This document shows positions 1 to 8,067 of a stretch of 64,000 nucleotides of DNA, in pieces. The position numbers and the translations under genes were made by a program. This DNA is from Lachnospiraceae bacterium. Lineage in GTDB: Bacteria; Bacillota; Clostridia; Lachnospirales; Lachnospiraceae. The stretch is taken from positions 62,001-126,000 of the forward strand of contig SVEO01000001.1 in the NCBI GenBank assembly GCA_015057275.1, read 5' to 3'. The first letter of the stretch is position 1. Every line of letters starts with the position of its first letter. Below the pieces are notes generated by a model, which did not search any database, was not told where the DNA came from, and saw only the letters and a program-made list of their open reading frames with translations.

Positions 1-92
1 TCGCCGGGCATGAGTCCCTGTTCCTGCAAAATACTTCCACAGCCACCGTCAAAATATACAAATCCGTTTTTTACCTTGTCTAAAATATTCAT
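1..92 (-). CDS. metH: N-terminus of homocysteine S-methyltransferase / B12-dependent methionine synthase (truncated by window edge)
   Basis: Minus-strand translation from ATG at 92: MNILDKVKNGFVYFDGGCGSILQEQGLMPG..., typical MetH/homocysteine methyltransferase start; lies after metF and the activation-domain gene. Confidence 0.75.
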   Translation of the reverse strand, partial: MNILDKVKNGFVYFDGGCGSILQEQGLMPG

Positions 93-102
93 AAAAACTT
101 TG

Positions 103-774
103 TCACCTCTTTTTTCGGTTAATCCCGATAACCGCCGTCACTGATTTCTCCGGGACCATAAGCAGTTGTTCCGTTAATGTGATGCCTGCCTTTCTCGGCG
201 GTTCCAATATTCGGAAAATGTCTCTTTGGTATGCGAGTTCAAAATCACCGTATCCCGGGCTGAAGCGCGGTCGGAAGCTCCACCCTTCCATCTTTACCAT
301 GTCGCGAATGCGTTCCTCCAAAAGATCGCAGTAAGCTTCAATCGCCGCCGTTCCAATCGCCTGCAAAATCACACTTTTGCTCGGAGCAACGCGCGCGTAT
401 CTGCGTATCTGTCGATCAATCTCCGGACCAACCGTTGCTGCAAAAACAAAGATTTCCTCGCAGCCTTCAAGATTTTTCCACAGCTTTTCACTGCAAACCT
501 CGGCAAATCCCAAATTCATTTTTGGATATTGCCCAAACTCGACCGAAAGTCTCGTATAGCACGCCTTCGGCTTTATCGTCTGCTTCATCTGCAAAATCAG
601 CTCATCCACCGCCTGCTCCACTTCATCGGTCATTTCTGCTCTACCGTAGCCAAGGTAGCGCTTCACTTCTCTTTTGGATATATCAATATGTACACTATTT
701 GTCACATCAACATAAATCGGATAATTCATACTAAATTTATTGCTGTTTTTGCGCGCAACCGCATCATCAATCAT
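103..774 (-). CDS. Vitamin B12-dependent methionine synthase activation-domain protein
   Basis: Motifs such as FAATVGPEIDRQIRRYARV and RFSPGYGDF; located between metF and metH. Start placed at MIDDAVARKN rather than ORF-track start 843. Confidence 0.85.
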   Translation of the reverse strand: MIDDAVARKNSNKFSMNYPIYVDVTNSVHIDISKREVKRYLGYGRAEMTDEVEQAVDELILQMKQTIKPKACYTRLSVEFGQYPKMNLGFAEVCSEKLWKNLEGCEEIFVFAATVGPEIDRQIRRYARVAPSKSVILQAIGTAAIEAYCDLLEERIRDMVKMEGWSFRPRFSPGYGDFELAYQRDIFRILEPPRKAGITLTEQLLMVPEKSVTAVIGINRKKR

Positions 775-775
775 T

Positions 776-1657
776 TTAGAAAACTGCCTTTTTTGCCGAC
801 GGAATAATCTCCGAAAGATTTTCCTGAATCTTCGCTGCCACATCCGGCTTGTTCATCGAGTACACGTGAATCGCATTCACGCCATTTGCCAAAAGGTCGA
901 TAATCTGATCGGTCGCATACGCAATCCCCGCCTGCTTCATCGCCTCAGGTTTGTCGCCGAAACGGTCAACAATCGCACGGAATCTCTGTGGTACATTCGT
1001 GCCGGACAGCGCCACGGAACGGCCGAGCTGCTTTGCATTCGTAATCGGCATGATACCTGCGATAATTGGCACGTTAATACCCGCCTCGCGGATTTTATAT
1101 AAATAATTGTATAAAATGCTATTATCAAAAAACATCTGCGTCGTCAAAAATTCGCAACCGGCCTCGACCTTTTCCTTTACATGAAGAATATCTTCCCGCT
1201 GATTTGCCGACTCCACGTGTCCTTCCGGATAGCATGCACCGCCGATACAGAAGCCACCGTAATCTTTGATGTCACGCGTTAGTTCGCTGGCATATCGATA
1301 ATCTTCGGAAACTACTCCGTCCTTTGGAATGTCGCCTCGCAGCGAAAGTACATTCTCAATGCCCGCCGCCTTCAAACGGTCAAGCTGGGAAAACACGGTA
1401 GCACGGCTCGAGGATACACATGTGATATGCGCGAGCGTTGTTACCCCGTAATTATCCTGCAAATCTTTCGCAATCGCAGTTGTATATGCGCTCGTACCAC
1501 CGCCGGCACCGTAGGTCACACTCATAAAATCCGGCTTAAGCTTGGCGATTTCCCTCGTCGCATATTCCACAGAATCATATTTATCACTCGTCTTCGGCGG
1601 AAACACCTCAAACGAAAGTGTCGGTTCCTTTTTTGCCAGTAATTCACTTATCTTCAT
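776..1657 (-). CDS. metF: 5,10-methylenetetrahydrofolate reductase
   Basis: MKISELLAKKEPTLSFEVFPPKTS...; MSVTYGAGGG; classic MetF motifs. Confidence 0.95.
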   Translation of the reverse strand: MKISELLAKKEPTLSFEVFPPKTSDKYDSVEYATREIAKLKPDFMSVTYGAGGGTSAYTTAIAKDLQDNYGVTTLAHITCVSSSRATVFSQLDRLKAAGIENVLSLRGDIPKDGVVSEDYRYASELTRDIKDYGGFCIGGACYPEGHVESANQREDILHVKEKVEAGCEFLTTQMFFDNSILYNYLYKIREAGINVPIIAGIMPITNAKQLGRSVALSGTNVPQRFRAIVDRFGDKPEAMKQAGIAYATDQIIDLLANGVNAIHVYSMNKPDVAAKIQENLSEIIPSAKKAVF

Positions 1658-2397
1658 TTTCGTTCTCCTGTCAATGCGCCATGTGCAACCTCCACCGCCT
1701 CATGGCTGATGTTGCAGCCAAGTCGGTAAATCGGCACACGTGTCAGTACGTAATCTAATAACGTGAGATGCTTATCCATCTCCTCTTCATTTAGATTCAT
1801 AATTGTTTGCTTCATAAATTTCTGCACCGCCATCATCGGATGCACCGGCACAATCACATTTTGCTGTGCACGCTCGAGTAAAACAATGCCGCCGAGTGGT
1901 ACAACGCGATTGACATTTTGGTCACTCTTTCCGCTCCACGGGGTGCCGCACGCGTAAATCTTGCCGTCCTGCACCAAAATCGCTGGTTTGTCGTCATTTA
2001 AAATGTAAGCGCGCTCACCGAAATATTCAAGCCAAAGCTCCGTGTGCGTCGACTTTCCCGTGCCGCTGTCGGCCGAAAATACATACGCAGTGTTGTCGAG
2101 CACCACGCATGACGAATGCAACATAAACCCGTCAAATTTTAACAATTGGCGGTAAAATTCGTAACCGCTGAGCATATACTCCCAGTGCTCCATCGTAAGC
2201 TCCGGGTGTTCATGATGTCTGGCATCAATGACTCTTTGCGGCACTTCGACTGTGATGTCCGCCTCGTCAAGCGGCCATTCCGCATTCGTCACATAACCTC
2301 GTGCCTGCCGCCATGTGTGATTATAATTTAAGAGCATTGCCACTTTTTTGCCGGCAATTTCATATCTTTCAAATTCTCCCAGCATGCTTCTCTCCAT
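1654..2397 (-). CDS. HPr kinase/phosphorylase-like P-loop protein (RiPP-cluster-type kinase)
   Basis: Walker A FSADSGTGKSTHTELW, LNDDKPAI acidic motif, CGTPWSGK; resembles HPrK-like proteins found beside PqqD proteins. Start likely MLGEF (2385). ATGA overlap with metF. Confidence 0.75.
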   Translation of the reverse strand: MERSMLGEFERYEIAGKKVAMLLNYNHTWRQARGYVTNAEWPLDEADITVEVPQRVIDARHHEHPELTMEHWEYMLSGYEFYRQLLKFDGFMLHSSCVVLDNTAYVFSADSGTGKSTHTELWLEYFGERAYILNDDKPAILVQDGKIYACGTPWSGKSDQNVNRVVPLGGIVLLERAQQNVIVPVHPMMAVQKFMKQTIMNLNEEEMDKHLTLLDYVLTRVPIYRLGCNISHEAVEVAHGALTGERK

Positions 2398-2435
2398 CCT
2401 GTCGCTGTGTGCGACTAAACTTTCTTTCGGATTCG

Positions 2436-4166
2436 TTACTTTTCCATCTTCAAGCTACGATTGCTAACGCCAAATGCTGCTTCCTTATGTGAAATCATCA
2501 GGCATGTTTTGCCTTGCATCGCTTTCAAATTCGCCAGCATACGTTCCTCAGTCTGCGCATCAAGTGCGGAAGTTGCTTCGTCTAACAGCAAAATTGGGGC
2601 TTCGCTCAAAATCGCACGTGCCACCGCCACACGTTGTATCTGACCTTCGCTTAATCCGTGCCCTTTCTCACCGACCTGCGTGTCAATACCGTTCGGCAAC
2701 TGTGCAACAAATTCGTAGCAGCAGCTAATTTGCAATGCCTCTGCTATCTGTTCTTCACTCGCCTGCGGTGCCACTAATTGCAGATTTTCACGCAAAGTTC
2801 CGCTGAGCAGGAAATTTCCCTGCGGCACGTATGCAAACATACCTCGGAAGGTCTCATCGAGAGGCATCTTCGTACCATCACGCAGAATAAGCGTTATCTC
2901 GCCACTCATTACCTTATACACGCCAAGCAGCAGTTTCATTAACGTACTCTTGCCGATGCCGGAGTCCCCGTAAAGAACGAAGAAATCGCCCTTGTTCAAT
3001 CTTAAATTGTAGTGAGAAAGCACCTCTTTTTCTCCATAAGAAAATGAAACATCGTCAAATACAATCGCTTCAAATGTCTCATAATATTGTGTAATTTCCG
3101 CTGCCGGACGGCGCAACTGTTCTTCTGCTTCGAGTGCCTCAACCTCCATCAGTCGTTCTGCTGACGCGAGCATCGAGTAATACTGCGGCAAAATGCCTGC
3201 CAGCCCTGAAACCGGCGACTGCATCTGAGTAACCAACTGCAGCACTGCGGTCAATGTACCGACTGAAATCACGCCAAGATACAAGCGGTACGAGCTCCAA
3301 ATCAATGCACAAATAAAGCCAATCTGGAAAATCATCGTGAATCCGCAATTTGCGATAATACTCACATTGCGGCGTTTAATCTTCGCACGGTAATTTACCT
3401 GTTGTAAATCGCCACTCATATGTGTAAGTTGTTCTTCCATTCCATACGTCTTTACTGCCAGCAGATTCTCTAACATTTCCTGCTGGAAGCTGCGCACCTT
3501 ACCTTCCGTTTGCTGCACCTCATGATGCAATGCCTTCATACGCTTTTTCAAATAGGTAGCAATCACGAGCAGAATCGCGCCAATGGCAATAAATACAAGT
3601 GAAAACATCAGGTCAAAATACGCGAGCACTGCAAATGCACCGACAAACCGTAACCCTAAATATAACACATTAGGGAAAATATTTACCATACCGGAACAAA
3701 CGATACTAATGTCGCCAGTCAACCGGGTGAGCAGCTCGCCACTGTGATATGAAGTCACTTCTTCATATTTTTTCCGCAACAGCCCACCAAAAATATAGTT
3801 TTTAAGACCAATTTCGAGTTCCGCCTGTATACGCACGGAAAACATATTTCCGACCACATAGCAGATGAGCTGCAGTGTAATCATTCCTGCCATAGCAGCG
3901 CCAAACAGAAAAATCCGCTGTTTATCAAGGGCGATTGCCGCGTCGAGTACCTCACGCGACACAAGTACGCCAAGAATGCCCGCCACCGCGGAAATTGTAT
4001 ATATCAAGCTTAATAATAAAATCCCCTTCATCCGTCCATACAACCGACTGGATAGCCAGGATAACGCCTTATTGTTTTTCATTCTTATCCCTTTCACTTT
4101 AGAATATAGAAATATGCGTAAATATACCATATTTTTAGGAACATGACAAGTAAAATGCGTATTCAT
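2436..4166 (-). CDS. ABC transporter, fused permease + ATPase (no N-terminal C39 peptidase)
   Basis: TM segments then Walker A GDSGIGKST, signature LSEGQIQRVAVARAIL, Walker B ILLLDEATSALD; start likely MKNNKALSWL. Confidence 0.93.
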   Translation of the reverse strand: MNTHFTCHVPKNMVYLRIFLYSKVKGIRMKNNKALSWLSSRLYGRMKGILLLSLIYTISAVAGILGVLVSREVLDAAIALDKQRIFLFGAAMAGMITLQLICYVVGNMFSVRIQAELEIGLKNYIFGGLLRKKYEEVTSYHSGELLTRLTGDISIVCSGMVNIFPNVLYLGLRFVGAFAVLAYFDLMFSLVFIAIGAILLVIATYLKKRMKALHHEVQQTEGKVRSFQQEMLENLLAVKTYGMEEQLTHMSGDLQQVNYRAKIKRRNVSIIANCGFTMIFQIGFICALIWSSYRLYLGVISVGTLTAVLQLVTQMQSPVSGLAGILPQYYSMLASAERLMEVEALEAEEQLRRPAAEITQYYETFEAIVFDDVSFSYGEKEVLSHYNLRLNKGDFFVLYGDSGIGKSTLMKLLLGVYKVMSGEITLILRDGTKMPLDETFRGMFAYVPQGNFLLSGTLRENLQLVAPQASEEQIAEALQISCCYEFVAQLPNGIDTQVGEKGHGLSEGQIQRVAVARAILSEAPILLLDEATSALDAQTEERMLANLKAMQGKTCLMISHKEAAFGVSNRSLKMEK

Positions 4167-4200
4167 GCAATTTTTTGTCTCCGAATTACAATATTTATGA

Positions 4201-4229
4201 TTGCGGTATGCCAGAAAATATAGTATACT
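4201..4229 (+). promoter_or_regulatory. Putative sigma-70-type promoter for PqqD/peptidase operon
   Basis: TTGCGG (4201-4206), 17-nt spacer, TATACT (4224-4229). Confidence 0.55.
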
Positions 4230-4309
4230 ATATATTTAGTGGCGATATTTTTTTAATCGCCGATTAGGAACAAAAAAGGCTGCCATAGTGCTTCAGAATG
4301 GAGAATATT

Positions 4310-4573
4310 ATGAAAATTAAAAGTGGATTTATGCTCCGCAAGGTTGCCGGCAAGCAGGTGGTTGTCCCGGTCGGGAAGGCGACTCTTGACTTTAACGGCA
4401 TGATTACCTTAAACGATAGTGGTGCGATTTTGTGGAACTGCTTGCTGGCGGGTGCCGAGGTCGAGGATATGATTGCCGCATTACAGGAAGTCTATGATGT
4501 GGATGATGCGACCGCAAGAGCAAGCATTGACGCATTTATAAATAGGTTAAAAGAGGCTGATTTATTTGAATAA
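4310..4573 (+). CDS. PqqD family peptide chaperone / RiPP recognition element
   Basis: ~88 aa; VPVGKATLDFNGMITLNDSGAILWNCLLAGAEVEDMIAALQEVYDVDDATARASIDAFINRLKEADLFE matches PqqD pattern; SD GGAG upstream of ATG at 4310. Confidence 0.85.
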   Translation: MKIKSGFMLRKVAGKQVVVPVGKATLDFNGMITLNDSGAILWNCLLAGAEVEDMIAALQEVYDVDDATARASIDAFINRLKEADLFE

Positions 4574-5039
4574 TTTTGTGGAATTAGCAGAAATGTTGCC
4601 GTTGATGCAGGAAATGTTGGACGCGGGAGGCAAGGTTTCCTTTACGCCCTCCGGGGTAAGCATGTTGCCAATGCTTCGCCATCGCCAAGATGTTGTTGTA
4701 CTGACAAAGCCTGTCGGACGGCTAAAAAAATATGATTTGCCGCTCTACCGTCGCGATGACGGTACCTTTGTGCTACATCGTGTGGTAAAGGTATGTGCGG
4801 ATGACACATACACAATGTGTGGTGACCACCAGTGGATTTTAGAGCCAGGCATTAGTGATAAACAGTTGGTTGGTGTCGTCACACAATTCACGCGCGGCAA
4901 CCGCACTTATATGGTCACAAACAAAAAATATCTTGCCTACTGCAGTTTCTGGGTGGCAATTCGTCCATTGCGCGGTCTGTATTTTCGTGCGCGAGGCAAG
5001 CTCGGGAAAATAAAAAGAGCGCTTCTCCGGCGCCATTAA
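4566..5039 (+). CDS. S24/S26 (signal peptidase-like) family peptidase
   Basis: VSFTPSGVSMLPMLRHRQDVVVL (catalytic SxxM-like), DLPLYRRDDGTFVLHRVVKV, TMCGDHQ; typical S24/S26 fold motifs. Confidence 0.8.
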   Translation: MNNFVELAEMLPLMQEMLDAGGKVSFTPSGVSMLPMLRHRQDVVVLTKPVGRLKKYDLPLYRRDDGTFVLHRVVKVCADDTYTMCGDHQWILEPGISDKQLVGVVTQFTRGNRTYMVTNKKYLAYCSFWVAIRPLRGLYFRARGKLGKIKRALLRRH

Positions 5040-5084
5040 CATTGAGAATCGAAATTAATATTTCAAACGAAAGCGAGAGATAAA

Positions 5085-5309
5085 ATGAAAAATAAGCAGA
5101 AAAAAATGATCCTTATCGTATGTTGCGTTGCTCTGATTGCTATTTTTGCCGGTTTAATGTTTTTAGGTACCAAAGATAAGCCTACAGCCCCTCCGGCTAC
5201 TCGTTCCGACTTGATGGAAGAGTTCGAAGAAGCACATACTACATCGACGATTGACGAACTGGAAAGTGTGGATAATGAAGGCTGGGGCGAATTAATTCCA
5301 CTAAAGTAG
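5085..5309 (+). CDS. Small single-TM protein with acidic C-terminal tail
   Basis: MKNKQKKMILIVCCVALIAIFAGLMFLGTKDKP...EEFEEAHTTSTIDELESVDNEGWGELIPLK; co-directional downstream of peptidase. Confidence 0.7.
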   Translation: MKNKQKKMILIVCCVALIAIFAGLMFLGTKDKPTAPPATRSDLMEEFEEAHTTSTIDELESVDNEGWGELIPLK

Positions 5310-5330
5310 ATGATACGCTTTTATGAGTTC

Positions 5331-5358
5331 AAAACACTCCCTCACGGGGGTGTTTTTT
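5331..5358 (+). terminator. Rho-independent terminator of PqqD operon
   Basis: aaaacactccctcacgggggtgtttttt. Confidence 0.75.
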
Positions 5359-5386
5359 GCATCAAAAGATCGTTTTTCTGTATGCA

Positions 5387-5420
5387 AAAACCTCCGGGAA
5401 TTAAGTCCCGGAGGTTTTCT
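5387..5420. terminator. Bidirectional terminator
   Basis: aaaaacctccgggaattaagtcccggaggttttct; strong stem with T tracts on both strands. Confidence 0.8.
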
Positions 5421-5445
5421 TATTCATTCAATTTAAATTTATGAA

Positions 5446-5607
5446 TTATTCACCAAATACAGAGTCATCCTTTGTTGTCCATACAGACTTAGATACACCC
5501 TGTGTACCATCCCAACCCATGTTGTAGGTTACGATGTTGGAAATCATAATTGCTTCCTGCTCGAAACGAACTACTTCAACTGCAGGAACTTCAAATGTCT
5601 TCTTCAT
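5446..5607 (-). CDS. 53-aa peptide, candidate RiPP precursor (absent from supplied ORF track)
   Basis: ATG at 5607, stop at 5446; MKKTFEVPAVEVVRFEQEAIMISNIVTYNMGWDGTQGVSKSVWTTKDDSVFGE; SD aaggagg upstream; 14 nt after preceding gene; followed by terminator. Confidence 0.75.
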   Translation of the reverse strand: MKKTFEVPAVEVVRFEQEAIMISNIVTYNMGWDGTQGVSKSVWTTKDDSVFGE

Positions 5608-5621
5608 ATTTCTATTCCTCC

Positions 5622-7571
5622 TTAACCAATCACAGTTGAATCAATTGTTACTGTTTCGCCAAATACAGTTTCACCACCAATGGTATAGTATGGAGTTAAT
5701 TCGTATGTAGCTGTCTTATCGTAGTTTGTGATAATGCTTGCGAATGCACCTTCAAAATCGCTGCCGGAAATACCAAGCTGTACACTTTCTGTTACATACT
5801 CTGTAGCGAAATCAACTTCTGCGCCGCCGTTCTTGCTAATCTTTACGCCCATAGCTTCAACACTTGCAAGATTATCGTATACATCAGCAGAAAACTCTGT
5901 GATAAATCTTACATCCGCACCTGTTTCACTCTTCTGAGCATATGTTGTAGCGATATCTGCTACAGGTGTAGCAACTTCGTTGATTGTTAATACAATATTA
6001 CTTAACTTAACCTGCTCACCGGAAAGGTGGATGCTTAATTCATCTGCCAAATCTGCAATCGCCGGTGTAGTACCTACAATGTGATATGTGCTTGCGCCAA
6101 CAATATCATATGTGAAAGTAAGTACATTGCCTGTACGTACAACATTAACTGTTACATCTGCATCTGCCATGGTTGCTCTGAATGCATCCCAGTCTGTTGG
6201 AATTCCTGTCCATGTTGTTGTAACAGTGCCACCCCATGTGCCTAAATCATCTTCATAAGCGCCTGAACCAACACCGTAGCAGTCAGCTCTCATGGTAACA
6301 AAGTTAGGAACCGTGTCAAACAACTCTACTGCAAAGTTTGCGTAGTTCAAAGTTGTATCCTTGCTCTTGTTTGTGAATGTGTAAGTTACATCGAAATCAC
6401 CTGCGCCAAGTGCAACGTCTTCAGAATGTGCACTAAAGCCTGCTGTGATATCTACTGTCTCACCTTCGTCTTCAACGATTTCCTTCTTTTCAAACGTAAT
6501 GTTTGTCAGCTTAACCTGCTCACCGGAAAGGTGGATGCTTAATTCATCTGCCAAATCTGCAATCGCCGGTGTGGTACCTACAATGTGATATGTGCTTGCG
6601 CCAACAATATCATATGTGAAAGTAAGTACATTGCCTGTACGTACAACATTAACTGTTACATCTGCATCTGCCATGGTTGCTCTAAATGTTGCCCAAGCCG
6701 CATCGTCTGCTGGTACACCTGTCCATGTTGTTGTAACAGTGCCACCCCATGTGCCTAAATCATCTTGATACGCACCCGAACCAACACCGTAGCAGTCAGC
6801 TCTCATGGTAACAAAGTTAGGAACCGTGTCAAACAACTCTACTGCAAAGTTTGCGTAGTTCAAAGTTGTATCCTTGCTCTTGTTTGTGAATGTGTAAGTT
6901 ACATCGAAATCACCTGCACCAAGTGCAATATCTTCAGAATGTGCACTAAAGCCTGCTGTGATATCTACTGTCTCACCTTCTTCTTCATCGTCAACACGTT
7001 CATTCTTTGTAAACGTAATGTTTTCCAATGTAACCTTTTCACCGGAAAGGTGGATGCTTAATTCATCTGCCAAATCTGCGATCTCCGGTGTCGTACCTAC
7101 AATGTGATATGTGCTTGCGCCAACAATATCATATGTAAAGGTAAGTACATTGCCTGTACGTACAACGTTAACTGTTACATTTGCGTTTGCCATGGTTGTT
7201 CTGAATGCAGCCCAGTCTGCTGGAATTCCTGTCCATGTTGTTGTAACAGTGCCACCCCATGTGCCTAAATCATCATTATACGCACCTGTACCAGCACCAA
7301 CGCCATAGCAGTCAGCTCTCATGGTAATAAAGTTACCTGCCGTATCAAACAATTCTACAGCGAAATTGTTCCAGTTTGCACTTGTGTCCAGGCTCTTGTT
7401 TGTGAATGTGTAAGTCACATCAAAATCGCCGGAACCGAGTGCCTCGTCCCCTGAATTAGCATTAAATGCGCCTGTAATGTTTACCGATGTACTTGTCTCA
7501 GCAAATACCGATAACACAGATGCAAGCACCATAATTACTGCTAAAACAGCTGAAAGAATTCTTTTTTTCAT
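5622..7571 (-). CDS. Secreted protein with three ~165-170 aa tandem repeats and a distinct C-terminal domain
   Basis: Signal peptide MKKRILSAVLAVIMVLASVLSVFAE; repeats with GDFDVTYTFTNKS...DDLGTWGGTVTTTWTG...STYHIVGTTP. Confidence 0.88.
   Translation of the reverse strand: MKKRILSAVLAVIMVLASVLSVFAETSTSVNITGAFNANSGDEALGSGDFDVTYTFTNKSLDTSANWNNFAVELFDTAGNFITMRADCYGVGAGTGAYNDDLGTWGGTVTTTWTGIPADWAAFRTTMANANVTVNVVRTGNVLTFTYDIVGASTYHIVGTTPEIADLADELSIHLSGEKVTLENITFTKNERVDDEEEGETVDITAGFSAHSEDIALGAGDFDVTYTFTNKSKDTTLNYANFAVELFDTVPNFVTMRADCYGVGSGAYQDDLGTWGGTVTTTWTGVPADDAAWATFRATMADADVTVNVVRTGNVLTFTYDIVGASTYHIVGTTPAIADLADELSIHLSGEQVKLTNITFEKKEIVEDEGETVDITAGFSAHSEDVALGAGDFDVTYTFTNKSKDTTLNYANFAVELFDTVPNFVTMRADCYGVGSGAYEDDLGTWGGTVTTTWTGIPTDWDAFRATMADADVTVNVVRTGNVLTFTYDIVGASTYHIVGTTPAIADLADELSIHLSGEQVKLSNIVLTINEVATPVADIATTYAQKSETGADVRFITEFSADVYDNLASVEAMGVKISKNGGAEVDFATEYVTESVQLGISGSDFEGAFASIITNYDKTATYELTPYYTIGGETVFGETVTIDSTVIG
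5985..7490 (-). repeat. Three tandem intragenic repeats, ~500-520 nt period
   Basis: Blocks such as ctcaccggaaaggtggatgcttaattcatctgccaaatctgc recur near 6010, 6511 and 7037; tctcatggtaacaaagttaggaaccgtgtcaaacaactctact recurs at ~6288 and ~6789. Confidence 0.9.
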
Positions 7572-7977
7572 TTCTTTCTTTTCCTCCTTAATTATTTAAT
7601 TATTTTTCGCTTGCCCCTCTATCCAAAAGGCATTCCTTTTAGACAAATTAAGCAGCCTAATTAACATATATATCATATCACTTTTCAATTTGTGATACAA
7701 ACAAAATTTTTCCACCCATCTAAAATTCAGCTATTTTCACAATTTTATGGCTAGGATGGCTCATTTTAATGTATTATTTTTGTAAATTTTGCACAATTTT
7801 CCTACTGCCCGCTTGTTCGTTTTATTGTTTTATCATGGGAAACCATCGAAATAGTACACTTTCTACGCGAACAAATACTGATATTTCCTTCTTTGCTGTG
7901 CAATCATCTCATACACTCTATCCTTCATCTCCTTCGGATAATGCGCTACCGCCTCCTTTTCTTATAATGACACAATA

Positions 7978-8031
7978 ATACCCTCAAATAAGGGGTTTGT
8001 TAACTTTATTCCGCCCTTATTTTGAGGGTAT
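7978..8031 (-). terminator. Inverted repeat/terminator downstream of murE-dapF
   Basis: ataccctcaaataagggg ... cccttattttgagggtat. Confidence 0.6.
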
Positions 8032-8067
8032 TCATCTTTTTTTCTCAGTATCTTTTCTCTTTCTATC

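Noticed and set aside
226-807. 193-aa plus-strand ORF opposite the MetH activation-domain gene
   Set aside because: Antisense to a well-supported gene, low-complexity composition typical of shadow ORFs, no SD
5985-7490. Repeats considered as CRISPR or mobile element
   Set aside because: They are in-frame protein domain repeats of ~500 nt, with no short spacers or transposase
7880-7965. Short minus-strand frame EKEAVAHYPKEMKDRVYEMIAQQRRKYQYLFA
   Set aside because: Possibly a decayed gene remnant, but too short, with no convincing start/SD arrangement, and not assignable to a family
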